In this document: one piece after another, positions 17,221 through 25,828 of the stretch
Layout: each line of letters begins with the position of its first letter
Numbering within the stretch: the first letter of the stretch is position 1
NCBI GenBank assembly: GCA_947502505.1
Contig: CANNAE010000005.1
Coordinates: 186,001-250,000, forward strand
Reading direction: 5' to 3'
From: an uncultured Planococcus sp.
GTDB lineage: Bacteria; Bacillota; Bacilli; Bacillales_A; Planococcaceae
DNA: 64,000 nt
The notes under the pieces: model-generated
The model's input: the letters and a program-made list of their open reading frames with translations, nothing else
What the model was told of the DNA's origin: nothing
Databases searched by the model: none
Made by a program: the position numbers and the translations under genes

Positions 17221-17318
17221 GGAGAAAAGACAGAATAGCGATTAGATTTCGGCAACTCAATCAAGTGAAAATTCTGTGATAAAATGGAAATAACACTAGA
17301 AAGCAGGAGTGAATGCAG

Positions 17319-18587
17319 ATGTCCAAACAACTTAGCCCTAAGCAAGTGGCCGATTTGATCGAAGCGCAGGCAGATATCATCGTACCGATCGCCAACGGAG
17401 AACCGGTCCGGCTGCTTGATATTCTCGAACAATATGCCGGTGAGCTGGATGGGGTTAAAATCCACCAAATGCTGGCTTTGCGTGAACGGGCATATATTCG
17501 TGGAGAAGTTGAACAGCTTCGCCATGTCTCTTATTTCTTAAGCGGCGCTACCCGGAAAGTGTACCAGCAGGCGAAAATGGACTTGGTGCCGAATAACTTT
17601 CATGAAATGCCACGCTTGCTTCAAAAAGTGACGAAGATGTCGATGGTCATGACGGTCGCTTCACCGATGGACGAGCACGGATATTTCACATTTGGCACCC
17701 AAGCCGATTACATAGCGGAGTTTGTCGGCAAAGTGCCGTTTATCTTAGAAGTGAATGAACACATGCCGCGCACGTTCGGCCGCAACCAGATCCACATTAG
17801 CCAAATTGCGGGATATGTCGAGCATCATGCGCCGCTTGCGGAAGAGAAGGGCTGTGAAATCAGCGAAATGGATATCCAGATCGCCTCATCGATCATCGGG
17901 GATATCAACAACGGCGATACGCTGCAGATCGGCATCGGTTCCGTGCCGAACGCGGTCATCAGCATGCTGAAAGATCATCGCCATCTGGGCATCCATACAG
18001 AAATGCTACCAGATGGGGTAGCAGATCTGGTCAATTCCGGGGCGATTGACGGCACCCGAAAATACACGAACCCTGGAAAGATTGTCGCGACTTTCGCTTA
18101 CGGGTCAAAAAACTTGTACGATTTTCTTGATGGCAATCCCGCAGTGGAAATGCTTCCGGTAAGCGTCGTCAATGATCCGCGGGAAATTGCCAAAGAGAAG
18201 AATATTGTCTCCATCAATGCAACAACGGAAGTCGATTTATACGGGCAATGCGCTTCTGAAACAGTCGGCGGAAAGTATTATTCATCCAGCGGCGGCCAAG
18301 TCGATTTCGCACGCGGCGTACGCTTCGCTGAAAACGGCAAAGGCTATATTTGCATGCCGTCAACTGCCAAAAACGAAAGCTTGTCGCGCATCAAGCTGAA
18401 CTTAGCGCCTCAGTCAGTCGTGACGACTGGCAAAAACGATGTCGACAATATCGTCACGGAATACGGCATCGCGCGTTTGCACGGTGTGTCCCTTGCGGAG
18501 CGGTCCAAGCGCCTCATCAGTATCGCGCACCCGAAATTCCGCGAAGAGCTGATGTTTGATGCGAAAAAGAACGGCTTTTTGTTGTAA
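17319..18587 (+). CDS. Acetyl-CoA hydrolase/4-hydroxybutyrate CoA-transferase family protein
   Basis: A 422-residue class I CoA-transferase of the Cat1/4-hydroxybutyrate CoA-transferase type, which moves CoA between acetate and another carboxylate through a glutamyl thioester. Visible are QIGIGSVPNAV, GIHTEMLPDGVADLV, and INATTEVDLYGQ, whose Glu is the probable nucleophile. GGQVDFARGV follows. AGGAG is nine bases before ATG 17319 but only three before an ATG at 17313, so I use the former. The exact acyl pair cannot be deduced. Confidence 0.86.
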   Translation: MSKQLSPKQVADLIEAQADIIVPIANGEPVRLLDILEQYAGELDGVKIHQMLALRERAYIRGEVEQLRHVSYFLSGATRKVYQQAKMDLVPNNFHEMPRLLQKVTKMSMVMTVASPMDEHGYFTFGTQADYIAEFVGKVPFILEVNEHMPRTFGRNQIHISQIAGYVEHHAPLAEEKGCEISEMDIQIASSIIGDINNGDTLQIGIGSVPNAVISMLKDHRHLGIHTEMLPDGVADLVNSGAIDGTRKYTNPGKIVATFAYGSKNLYDFLDGNPAVEMLPVSVVNDPREIAKEKNIVSINATTEVDLYGQCASETVGGKYYSSSGGQVDFARGVRFAENGKGYICMPSTAKNESLSRIKLNLAPQSVVTTGKNDVDNIVTEYGIARLHGVSLAERSKRLISIAHPKFREELMFDAKKNGFLL

Positions 18588-18615
18588 ATGAACATGGTGT
18601 TTTAGTTGAATATCA

Positions 18616-18650
18616 AAATCCCCAGCTGCAAAAGCAGCCGGGGATTTTTT
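18616..18650. terminator. Bidirectional terminator between convergent genes
   Basis: AAATCCCC-A-GCTGC pairs with GCAGC-C-GGGGATTT across AAAA, with T runs on both strands. Confidence 0.85.
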
Positions 18651-19425
18651 AATGGACGGTCAGTTCGACACTGCCAATGCCTTCATATTTCGCTTCGTAA
18701 CGCCCTTTTTGGAGCGGCTTCGGCAAGATGAACGTGCCGGATGAGACAGTCAGGCCGCGCTTTAGCTTCAAGCCATGCGCTTCAAGTTCTGCTGCCAGCC
18801 ATTTGATGGCGTTTACCGGATGCCCCAACACTTCAGACGAGCTTCCAGAAGCAATCGGTTCGCCGTCGAGGAATAATTCGCCGTGGACTTGATCGAGTTG
18901 ATCGTAGGAATGGCTCTTTGCAGGTTCGCCGACCACAATGCGGCCAGCCACTGCGCTGTCTGCGATGACTTGCCCGAGTGTGATGTTCGGGAACCACTCG
19001 GTGAATCGCGAGTCGGGAACTTCGATGCCTGGGGCCACCAAGGTTTTTTCAAGAATCGCCGCTGTTGAATCGGCGGCATCGATGTCTTCCTGGATGAGGA
19101 AGATCAATTCGATTTCGATCAATGGCGAAAGCAAGGTTGAGAGCTCAATGGTGTTGCCGGAAATCGCGGGAGCGGTCAATGCGCCGTACAGCGGTTTTTC
19201 GGAGCTGAACAATTGCTGCGTTTCAGGGCTCGTCAAGCTGATTTTATAACCTGCGAGCGGTTCGCCGTTCTGTGCTTTTTTGTCTGTCACCGCCTGCTGC
19301 ACCTCATAGGCTAGGCGGGGGTTAATCGATTCAGGAATCTGGTCTTTCCCGAAAGCTTGCCGGTTTTCATATGCGCTGTAAAGGCGTTCTGCGTATTCCT
19401 GTTTCTCTAAGTCTAATGGTCCCAT
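18649..19425 (-). CDS. 2-keto-4-pentenoate hydratase/FAH family protein
   Basis: A 258-residue fumarylacetoacetate-hydrolase-fold protein of the MhpD hydratase type. Conserved features are LAGYKISLTSPETQ, GALTAP, the metal-binding LIEIELIFLI acidic stretch, PGIEVPDSRF and the C-terminal KRGLTVSSGTFILP. Canonical members hydrate 2-hydroxypenta-2,4-dienoate after aromatic ring cleavage. No other meta-cleavage genes adjoin, although a CatE-type dioxygenase lies at 41222. AAGGAG precedes the ATG. Monocistronic. Confidence 0.83.
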   Translation of the reverse strand: MGPLDLEKQEYAERLYSAYENRQAFGKDQIPESINPRLAYEVQQAVTDKKAQNGEPLAGYKISLTSPETQQLFSSEKPLYGALTAPAISGNTIELSTLLSPLIEIELIFLIQEDIDAADSTAAILEKTLVAPGIEVPDSRFTEWFPNITLGQVIADSAVAGRIVVGEPAKSHSYDQLDQVHGELFLDGEPIASGSSSEVLGHPVNAIKWLAAELEAHGLKLKRGLTVSSGTFILPKPLQKGRYEAKYEGIGSVELTVH

Positions 19426-19495
19426 TATTCAGTCTCCTTTCCTTGGCTTCATCTTATCACTTTAAACCTGAGGCTTGCATCCGGAGAAGGTTAAT

Positions 19496-19523
19496 TTGCT
19501 TTTCGATTGGCTTATCTTATAAG
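19496..19523 (+). promoter_or_regulatory. Promoter of the RsbR-like gene
   Basis: TTGCTT (19496-19501), 16-bp spacer, TATAAG (19518-19523). The -10 lies within the palindrome ATCTTATAAGAT. Confidence 0.6.
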
Positions 19524-19561
19524 ATGATAGGGACAAGTTAGAAAAAGGAGCGGCATACATT

Positions 19562-20395
19562 ATGGGAGAAATTAGCAGAGAGCTACATGATTTTATTCTA
19601 AAAAATAAAAACTCCATGGTTGAAGAATGGCTTGCCACACGCGGCAATCATTCAAATACGGTATACTCCGCAACTGCGTCTGATGATACGGTAGAGAAAC
19701 TGAGAAAGGAATCGCTTGGCTTTATCGAGGCGGTTACGGCAATCTTTATCCACGACAAGGAAGAATCGCTTGCCTACGTTGAAGATTGGTCATCGACAAT
19801 TGCAAAAGAACGCGCCCAACAATCCGTGCCTCTTTATGAAGTCATGGAGCATCTGGGGCAATTGCGCAAAATCTATTGGAATTATGTCCGCAAGTTTTTC
19901 GAGGAAGTCGAAAAAGCGGGCAGCCGGGATGCACTGCGCTGGAGTGAAATGTTGAATGACATGTTCGATTTCATCGTTGAAAGTTTTGCACGCCATCATC
20001 ATGAAGCCCATCAGCGTCTGCTGGCGAGCCAGCAGGAAGTAATCGACGAGTTGAGCAGCCCGGTCATTCCGATCCGCAAAGGCGTCGGCATTTTGCCTTT
20101 GGTCGGCGGGATCGATACTTACCGCGCCAAAGTGATTTTGGAAACAGCGCTAGAAGAAAGCGCTAAGCAGCAATTGACGATCTTGTACATCGACTTGTCG
20201 GCGGTCCCGATCGTCGATACGATGGTTGCCCATCAATTGTTCCAGTTGATGGACTCGCTGAGAATCATCGGCGTGGAATCGGTGCTATCGGGGATCCGCC
20301 CTGAAATTGCCCAGACCGCTGTCACACTCGGGATCGATTTCAAAAATATCAAGGTTTATGCTAACCTCATGCAGGCGCTCGACGCACTTGAATAA
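19562..20395 (+). CDS. RsbR-family stressosome protein (RsbRD-like)
   Basis: A 277-residue RsbT co-antagonist paralogue. The first 140 residues are helical and resemble the RsbRD-type N-terminal domain, with MVEEWLATRG early. The C-terminal STAS domain (about 160-275) contains ELSSPVIPI, ILPLVGGIDTYRAK, IDLSAVPIVDTMVAHQ and SGIRPEIAQTAV. Aligned to RsbRA, the first regulatory Thr is replaced by Gly and the second by Ser, so phosphorylation control probably differs. It stands alone, without rsbS or rsbT, as accessory RsbR genes do. Confidence 0.85.
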   Translation: MGEISRELHDFILKNKNSMVEEWLATRGNHSNTVYSATASDDTVEKLRKESLGFIEAVTAIFIHDKEESLAYVEDWSSTIAKERAQQSVPLYEVMEHLGQLRKIYWNYVRKFFEEVEKAGSRDALRWSEMLNDMFDFIVESFARHHHEAHQRLLASQQEVIDELSSPVIPIRKGVGILPLVGGIDTYRAKVILETALEESAKQQLTILYIDLSAVPIVDTMVAHQLFQLMDSLRIIGVESVLSGIRPEIAQTAVTLGIDFKNIKVYANLMQALDALE

Positions 20396-20432
20396 AAAAA
20401 GAGCCGTTCTCAGTTGAGAGCGGCTCTTTTTT
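20396..20432. terminator. Bidirectional terminator between convergent genes
   Basis: AAAAAGAGCCG/CGGCTCTTTTTT with inner TCTC/GAGA. Confidence 0.85.
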
Positions 20433-20435
20433 GCA

Positions 20436-21083
20436 TTACAACACATATAAGTAAACAGCCAGGAAGTGGCAAGTGCTTCCGAGCAAGATGAAAATATGGA
20501 AAATCTCGTGGAAGCCTAGATAACGGGAAGAAAGGAAATCAGGCTTGAGCCAATAGATGACGCCGCCGACCGTGTACAAAAGGCCGCCGGAAATGAGCAG
20601 CCATAATCCAGCAGCGGACATGCTTGCGGCGAGTGGGCCTGCTGCGAATACGATGATCCAGCCCATCAAGATGTAGATAGCAGTCGACAGCCAGCGCGGC
20701 GAATGGAACCAGATCATCTTGAAGAGGATGCCGCTAATGCCGAGCAGGGCGACAAGGGCGAAAATAGACCAGCCGAGCGTACCTTCAAGCGCAATCAAGC
20801 AAAACGGTGCATAGGAGCCGGCAATCAGCAAGAAAATCATCGAATGATCCAGCTTGCGGAAAAAGGCGATGACCGCAGGGCGCGCTTTGACAGAATGGTA
20901 AACGGTCGAAGCTGTATATAGCAGGATCAAGCTGAGGCCGAAGATGACGACCGCTGTCACGTGTGCCGCAGGTGCTTGCGAATAGGCGGCTTTGATGGCC
21001 ATTGCGAGCAAAGCGGAAAAGGACAAAAGGGCTCCTGCCAAATGGGACAAAGCATTGAAAGGTTCTCGGATAAATGCAGTCAT
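20436..21083 (-). CDS. trhA: Hemolysin III/TrhA family membrane protein
   Basis: A 215-residue seven-helix protein of the bacterial PAQR (hemolysin III) family. Seen are NALSHLAGALLSF at the start, YHSV in TM2-3, LDHSMIFLLIAGSYAPF, and the C-terminal LGFHEIFHIFILLGSTCHF; Ser/His/Asp residues at these places form the metal site. Recent work links TrhA to membrane-fluidity homeostasis rather than haemolysis. An RBS GGAGG lies before the ATG. Monocistronic, convergent with the RsbR-like gene. Confidence 0.9.
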   Translation of the reverse strand: MTAFIREPFNALSHLAGALLSFSALLAMAIKAAYSQAPAAHVTAVVIFGLSLILLYTASTVYHSVKARPAVIAFFRKLDHSMIFLLIAGSYAPFCLIALEGTLGWSIFALVALLGISGILFKMIWFHSPRWLSTAIYILMGWIIVFAAGPLAASMSAAGLWLLISGGLLYTVGGVIYWLKPDFLSSRYLGFHEIFHIFILLGSTCHFLAVYLYVL

Positions 21084-21212
21084 GGATATATGCCTCCTGT
21101 TACGTAGTTATTGAAACTACATATAATAATATACGCATTAATTTCACCGGTCAAGTTTGTCGGCTTTTCCATCATAGGGTAAAATGAAGAAACAGAAGTT
21201 GAGGTGAAGCGA

Positions 21213-21794
21213 ATGGAAAGCATCGATCGGCTCATTAGCCAATTGGCTCTCGACAGCCAAATCCGCACAAGCGATATCCCAAAAATCGATTTGTATGTGG
21301 ATCAAGTCATTCAATTATTCGAAACGGCTTTTCATGAGACGAAAAGGTATCCGGATGATAAAGTATTGACGAAAACGATGATCAATAACTACGCCAAAGG
21401 CAAGCTGTTCTATCCGGTGCAGCAAAAAAAATACACACCTGACCACATCATGCTCATCAGCTTGATTTATCAGATGAAAAGCACGTTGTCCATTAACGAC
21501 GTGAAAAAAGTGCTGGAAAAAGTGAACGAACAAGCACAAGCGCGGGAACTGGATTTATCTGCATTTTATGAAACGTACCTGGCGCTTCAGCAGGGCAATC
21601 ATGCTGCCTTTAAAGAAGAACTGGAGCGGCAGGCCGAAGCTGTGGCCAATGCACAAAACGATGAGGGCGGGGAGCTTTCGAAAGTGCTGTTCATCGCATC
21701 ACTTGTCCATAAAAGCAATTTGTACCGGAGAGCGGCCGAAAAACTAGCCGATGAACTGGTGAGGGAGGAAGCCGATGGCAAAAATTCTTATTGA
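21213..21794 (+). CDS. DUF1836 domain protein
   Basis: A 193-residue soluble protein. Residues 15-110 (IPKIDLYVDQVIQLFE, VLTKTMINNYAKGKL, YTPDHIMLISLIYQMK) match the DUF1836 pattern, a MerR-like helical DNA-binding fold; some DUF1836 proteins are transcription regulators, so a DNA-binding role is likely but unproven. GAGGTG is seven bases before ATG 21213; an upstream in-frame GTG at 21204 falls inside the ribosome site. It overlaps the next gene by 20 bases. Confidence 0.78.
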   Translation: MESIDRLISQLALDSQIRTSDIPKIDLYVDQVIQLFETAFHETKRYPDDKVLTKTMINNYAKGKLFYPVQQKKYTPDHIMLISLIYQMKSTLSINDVKKVLEKVNEQAQARELDLSAFYETYLALQQGNHAAFKEELERQAEAVANAQNDEGGELSKVLFIASLVHKSNLYRRAAEKLADELVREEADGKNSY

Positions 21795-22224
21795 TGCAGA
21801 CGGCTGCCCGGTAGTCGATATGACGATTGCACTAGCCAAGCGTTTCGGGTGGCCGGTACTGCTTATTTGCGATACGTCCCATGAAATGCACCGCGACGGG
21901 GCGGAGACGCTGACGGTATCAAAGGGGGCGGACGCAGTCGATTTTGTTTTGGTGAACCGTGTGCAGCCCGGCGATATCGTCGTCACGCAGGATTATGGGC
22001 TTGCTGCGATGGTGCTGGCAAAACGCGGCGTGCCAATAGACCAGAATGGGCGCGTCTATGATGAAGGCAATATTGAACAATTGCTTCACGGGCGCCATGT
22101 CGCCAAAAAAATTCGCCAAGGCGGCGGGCGCATGAAGGGCCCGAAAAAGCGCCAGCAAGCGGATAATGATAAGTTCCGCGACAGTTTGATCAGCCTATTG
22201 GAAACCCGAAAAGATTCGCTATGA
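21775..22224 (+). CDS. DUF188 (YaiI/YqxD) family protein
   Basis: A 149-residue protein with the PIN-like DUF188 fold. The start KILIDADGCPVVD holds conserved acidic residues, followed by VVTQDYGLAAMVLAKR and RGVPIDQNGRVYDEGNI, and a basic tail. PIN-like acidic residues suggest a nuclease or RNA-processing role, but the family is uncharacterised. GGGAGG precedes ATG 21775, which lies within the 3' end of the DUF1836 gene. Its last codons and terminator are part of a 31-bp sequence repeated at 22475-22505. Confidence 0.85.
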   Translation: MAKILIDADGCPVVDMTIALAKRFGWPVLLICDTSHEMHRDGAETLTVSKGADAVDFVLVNRVQPGDIVVTQDYGLAAMVLAKRGVPIDQNGRVYDEGNIEQLLHGRHVAKKIRQGGGRMKGPKKRQQADNDKFRDSLISLLETRKDSL

Positions 22225-22238
22225 TGCGAATCTTTTTT
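22208..22238 (+). terminator. Terminator of the DUF188 gene and left copy of a 31-bp direct repeat
   Basis: AAAAGATTCGC/GCGAATCTTTT is a perfect 11-bp stem with loop TATGAT that includes the stop codon, then T. The whole 31 bp recurs exactly at 22475-22505. Confidence 0.88.
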
Positions 22239-22474
22239 AGGCTGTCGAGAAATGTGAAAAGTCGCATTTTCCGAAGCTTATCGCTCGCTTTCCGTGGGCT
22301 CGCGCCCAAGCCTCCTCAGTCGCTTTGCGCCTTGCGGGGTCTCGGTCGTCTCGCTGATCCACAGGAGTCGAGCGAACGCTTCTCCAAATACTTAGTGAGT
22401 TCGGTGATTTTTCATTGTGGGTAGTCTCACACTCTTTTCATTAATAGAGGACAATAGACTTCTTCAACACTCTG
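22239..22474 (+). mobile_element. Non-coding inserted element (MITE-like) between 31-bp direct repeats
   Basis: A 236-bp segment containing GC-rich palindromic blocks (GGGCTCGCGCCC, the TGCGGGGTCTCGG region, CACAGGAGTCGAGCG) of the type scattered between genes in Bacillales genomes (recall, not verified). Its ends, AGGCTGTCGAGAA and TTCTTCAACACTCT, form an imperfect inverted repeat of about 14 bp. It has no gene of its own and is flanked by exact 31-bp direct repeats, as after insertion with target duplication or a recombination duplication. Confidence 0.6.
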
Positions 22475-22506
22475 GAAAAGATTCGCTATGATGCGAATCT
22501 TTTTTT
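22475..22506 (+). terminator. Second copy of the DUF188 terminator (right 31-bp direct repeat)
   Basis: Exact repeat of 22208-22238 with an extended T run; it can still form the same terminator hairpin. The following 22507-22594 shows only the leader of the next gene. Confidence 0.85.
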
Positions 22507-22594
22507 ATATTCTGCACATCATGGCCATTGCCGTGAGTAATTTTCAGGCGATAGGGAATATAAGGGGATATGACTGGATGGGGAGGAATACGCC

Positions 22595-23293
22595 ATGAAG
22601 AAAATAGCGATTATCGTGACAAATCATCAAGAACTGGGGAACCGCGGCAAAAAGACTGGCTTGTGGCTGCGTGAACTGACGGATTTCTACCATGAAGTGA
22701 AGGACGGATTTGAAGTTGATATCATCAGCCCGAAAGCTGAAAAAGTGCCGATCGACCCGAGGAGCCTGCCAGCGGCCGTGCTCAATGGCCGGACACGGCA
22801 TTATTATTTGGACAAAAACATCCAGCGCCAATTGGACCAGCCGCTTACACCGGATCAAGTGAAGGCAGGCGACTACGCCGCTATTTATTTTACCGGTGGG
22901 CATGGGACGATGTGGGACTTTCCAGACAATAAGGAACTGCAGCGGATCACGGCGGGCATTTACGAAAAAGGCGGCGTAGTGGGAGCCGTTTGCCACGGGC
23001 CGAGCGGTTTATTGAATGTCCGTTTGTCTGACGGAAGCCCTTTACTGTCAGGGCATCTCGCGACCGGCTTTTCGGATTTGGAAGAAAAGCTTCTCGGCCT
23101 CTATAAGGACATCCCGTTTTCTTTACAACATGAAATGAAAGAGCGGGGCGCACATGTCCAGATCGCCCAGCTTCCGCTTGAAGCATGCGTCATTGAATCC
23201 GGCCGTTTGATCACCGGGCAAAACCCGGCCTCGGCTTCCGGTGTTGGCGAGAAGATGCGGGAACAATTGAATTATATAGAACGCTACGCATAA
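22595..23293 (+). CDS. DJ-1/PfpI-type protein, Hsp31-like
   Basis: A 232-residue class I glutamine-amidotransferase-like protein of the Hsp31/YDR533c group. The nucleophile elbow GAVCHGPSGLL places the catalytic Cys at 133; IYFTGGHGTMWDF supplies the Gly-rich loop and the motif TGFSDLEEK follows. Related proteins are holding chaperones or glyoxalase III/deglycase enzymes against methylglyoxal damage. GGGGAGGA precedes ATG 22595. It has no operon partner. Confidence 0.86.
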   Translation: MKKIAIIVTNHQELGNRGKKTGLWLRELTDFYHEVKDGFEVDIISPKAEKVPIDPRSLPAAVLNGRTRHYYLDKNIQRQLDQPLTPDQVKAGDYAAIYFTGGHGTMWDFPDNKELQRITAGIYEKGGVVGAVCHGPSGLLNVRLSDGSPLLSGHLATGFSDLEEKLLGLYKDIPFSLQHEMKERGAHVQIAQLPLEACVIESGRLITGQNPASASGVGEKMREQLNYIERYA

Positions 23294-23417
23294 CCGTGCC
23301 GCGAAAAGCGGGCAGGAAACTCCTGCGTGAAAAAAATTCCTGGATTGCTTAATAGTCGCGATTCGGGGTATACAGAAAAGAAGTGACAGAAAGACGCATT
23401 ATTTTGGAGGGATTTTG

Positions 23418-23699
23418 ATGAAGAGATCAACGATGAATACAGTAGTGGGCAGCGCGCTTGCAGCAGCTGCAGGAATTTTCGTCTATAAAGCTTATCAAGA
23501 GAAAAATACAGTCCAGGTACAGGAAGACATCGATATGCACAACAGCAAGGAAATCGATGAACGTGAAAGTGTCTATGCGATCGAAGACTCAAGCGAACAG
23601 GGACTCTCGCAATTGGATTCCGCTTACCGTGAAGAATGGCAAGCGAATGCTTTCCCGCAAACCCAGAAAGAATTGCGTGAACTAGAAGAAGACAAATAA
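23418..23699 (+). CDS. Small membrane-anchored acidic protein
   Basis: A 93-residue protein with one N-terminal hydrophobic segment (about residues 8-25, VVGSALAAAAGIFVYKAY) and a strongly acidic soluble tail. I do not recognise the family. GGAGGG lies six bases before ATG 23418; an adjacent TTG at 23415 is less likely. It has its own terminator. Confidence 0.72.
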   Translation: MKRSTMNTVVGSALAAAAGIFVYKAYQEKNTVQVQEDIDMHNSKEIDERESVYAIEDSSEQGLSQLDSAYREEWQANAFPQTQKELRELEEDK

Positions 23700-23710
23700 A
23701 TCATCGATTG

Positions 23711-23746
23711 AGCGAAGGCAGAAAATCATCTGCTTTCGCTTTTTCT
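23711..23746 (+). terminator. Terminator after the small acidic protein gene
   Basis: AGCGAA-GCAGA pairs with TCTGC-TTCGCT, then a T run. Confidence 0.8.
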
Positions 23747-23794
23747 TCGTGTATGATGTGAGTGTGGAATTAAAATTGAAAGGAGTGTCAGCAC

Positions 23795-24874
23795 GTGTGG
23801 ATCCGAAAACCGTTTTTTGAATACACTGCGGGAATATTATTACTCGCCCTTACTTTATACGTACTTAGCAAGTTGGACTATATTTGGGAACCGATCCGCA
23901 TCGTTATCGCTACGCTATTTGCGCCGATCGTCATCGCCGGCATTTTATACTATTTGCTTAGGCCATTGGTGCGGGTGCTTGCCCGCCATATGCCGAAGAT
24001 TGCGGGCATCGGCATTGTTTTTGCAGTAATTGCCCTAGCTCTGGCAAGCCTCGTCTATTTTTTCGGGCCAACCTTGATGGAACAAGGGAAGAGCCTCTTG
24101 GATTTGGCGCCTGAGAAAGTGGAGGAAGTAAGTTCGGAATCGAATAATTTATTGGAAGGCTTCGAGTTCGGCGGCATTTCGGGGCAGGAAATCAGTGACC
24201 GGATTTACGGTTATGCGCAAAGCCTCTCGAGTAATTTATTTGAGAACGTCATGAGCATCCTCAGCATGCTGGTCAATGCGGCGATCGTCTTGATCGTGGT
24301 GCCGTTCATCTTGTTTTTCCTACTGAAAGATGACGATAAATTCATTCCTTATTCGGTGAAGCGTCTGCCGGAAGACCATAAGCCCGAAGGAAGGAAACTG
24401 CTGAAGGATTTGGACGAGACTTTATCCACTTTCGTAGTGGGACAAGCCATCGTCGCGGGAGTGATCGGTGTCTTGATGTACATCGGCTATTTGATCATCG
24501 GCCTTGAATACGCTTTGACGCTTGCCGTATTCGCCATGTTCTTGGTGGTCGTCCCGTTTCTTGGGCCGCTCATCGGGATCATCCCAGCAATTTTAGTGGC
24601 ACTCTTGAACGATGGATTGTTTATGGCATTCAAAGTCGTTCTTGTCCTTTTGGTGGTCCAGCAGCTCGAAGGCAATCTCGTTACGCCGAATGTCATGGGC
24701 AACCGCCTTCATGTGCATCCGCTGACAATTATTTTATTATTGATGGTGGCGGGTTCCTTGTACGGCTTTATCGGAATCCTGATCGCGATTCCTACTTATG
24801 CGGTCTTGAAGACGCTTGTCCATAATTTCCGCCTGTTTTACAGGCTTCATAAAAAACGCGCTGCCAGTCAGTAA
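23795..24874 (+). CDS. AI-2E family transporter, paralogue 1
   Basis: A 359-residue AI-2E (formerly PerM/UPF0118) family membrane protein. Two N-terminal helices, a soluble segment (about 100-150), then further helices are seen. Family signatures are VVPFLGPLIGIIPAILVA and the LEGNLVTPNVMGNRLHVHPL block near residues 290-310. Members export signals, Na+ or other solutes; the AI-2 function is proven for few. GTG 23795 is the start, with AAAGGAGTG upstream. A second paralogue of identical length lies at 46763. Confidence 0.87.
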   Translation: MWIRKPFFEYTAGILLLALTLYVLSKLDYIWEPIRIVIATLFAPIVIAGILYYLLRPLVRVLARHMPKIAGIGIVFAVIALALASLVYFFGPTLMEQGKSLLDLAPEKVEEVSSESNNLLEGFEFGGISGQEISDRIYGYAQSLSSNLFENVMSILSMLVNAAIVLIVVPFILFFLLKDDDKFIPYSVKRLPEDHKPEGRKLLKDLDETLSTFVVGQAIVAGVIGVLMYIGYLIIGLEYALTLAVFAMFLVVVPFLGPLIGIIPAILVALLNDGLFMAFKVVLVLLVVQQLEGNLVTPNVMGNRLHVHPLTIILLLMVAGSLYGFIGILIAIPTYAVLKTLVHNFRLFYRLHKKRAASQ

Positions 24875-25005
24875 AGCTAGTCATTTAGGCGCAAGCATCC
24901 ATCCTAGTTCCTAGTAAATTTCATCCGAAAGGTTCTGAAATTGAGAATATTGTGATATATTAGTCAATAGAATGACCAATACGGAACAGAGGGGGATGTT
25001 TATTG

Positions 25006-25773
25006 ATGAAAAAATGGACTTTATTAGCATTACTGCTGGCAGTTCTCATAGTGCTTGCCGCATGCGGCGATTCGGAAGAAGAATCCGGCGGGGGCGAAGG
25101 GGAATCCTACCGCGTCGGCATCGATACCACCTATCCGCCATTCGAATTTGAAGAAGACGGCGAATATACAGGAATCGATATCGATTTGATCAAGGCCATT
25201 GCTGAAAATCAGGATTTTGAAATTGATTTCAACCCAATGGATTTCGGGGGCATCATCCCGGCACTTCAAGCTGACCAATTGGATGTAGCGATTGCCGGCA
25301 TGAGTATTACGGATGAGCGTAAGGAAATCGTGGATTTCTCAGATCCGTATTTCGATGCTGGCCTTTCATTGGTCGTAGCGGAAGACAATAGCGACATCAC
25401 TTCGCTTGAAGATTTAGAAGGCAAGACGGTCGCAGTGAAGAGCGGAACTACAGGCGCTCAATTTGCGCGCGACAATGAAGCTGAATACGGTTATGAAATT
25501 TCCCAGTTCGAAGACAGCCCATCGATGTTCCAGGAAGTATCAAACGGCAATGCCGATGTGCTTCTTGAAGATTACCCTGTCATCGCTTATGCCATCGCAG
25601 AAAGCGAACTCGCTTTGAAAACTGTCGGCGAACGCTTGACAGGCGACCAATACGGCATCGCTGTCCTAAAAGGCGAGAATGCGGAATTGCTTGAAAAAAT
25701 CAATGCAGGTTTGCAGGAATTGCGCGACAGCGGCGAATATGACGAAATCTTAAACAAATACATCGCAGAATAA
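25006..25773 (+). CDS. Polar amino acid ABC transporter, substrate-binding lipoprotein
   Basis: A 255-residue cluster-3 solute-binding protein. The lipoprotein signal ends in LAAC, giving lipid-anchored Cys about residue 20, followed by an acidic Gly-rich linker. Binding features are YPPFEFEEDGEYTGIDID, IAGMSITDERKEIVDFSDPY with the ligand Arg, and AVKSGTTGAQFA. This fits glutamine, glutamate or arginine binders; the ligand is undecided. ATG 25006 has AGAGGGGG upstream. It heads a three-gene importer operon and is separated from the permease by a stem-loop. Confidence 0.9.
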   Translation: MKKWTLLALLLAVLIVLAACGDSEEESGGGEGESYRVGIDTTYPPFEFEEDGEYTGIDIDLIKAIAENQDFEIDFNPMDFGGIIPALQADQLDVAIAGMSITDERKEIVDFSDPYFDAGLSLVVAEDNSDITSLEDLEGKTVAVKSGTTGAQFARDNEAEYGYEISQFEDSPSMFQEVSNGNADVLLEDYPVIAYAIAESELALKTVGERLTGDQYGIAVLKGENAELLEKINAGLQELRDSGEYDEILNKYIAE

Positions 25774-25778
25774 AATCA

Positions 25779-25809
25779 TGTAGCGCGCATCCGCGCGCTG
25801 CATTTTTTT
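25779..25809 (+). terminator. Intra-operon stem-loop (attenuator-type terminator)
   Basis: AGCGCGC/GCGCGCT with loop ATCC and seven T, between binding-protein and permease genes. A partial terminator or mRNA-stabilising hairpin here would give more binding protein than permease, as is common in ABC operons. Confidence 0.75.
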
Positions 25810-25828
25810 ATGCAAGGGGGAACTGAGG

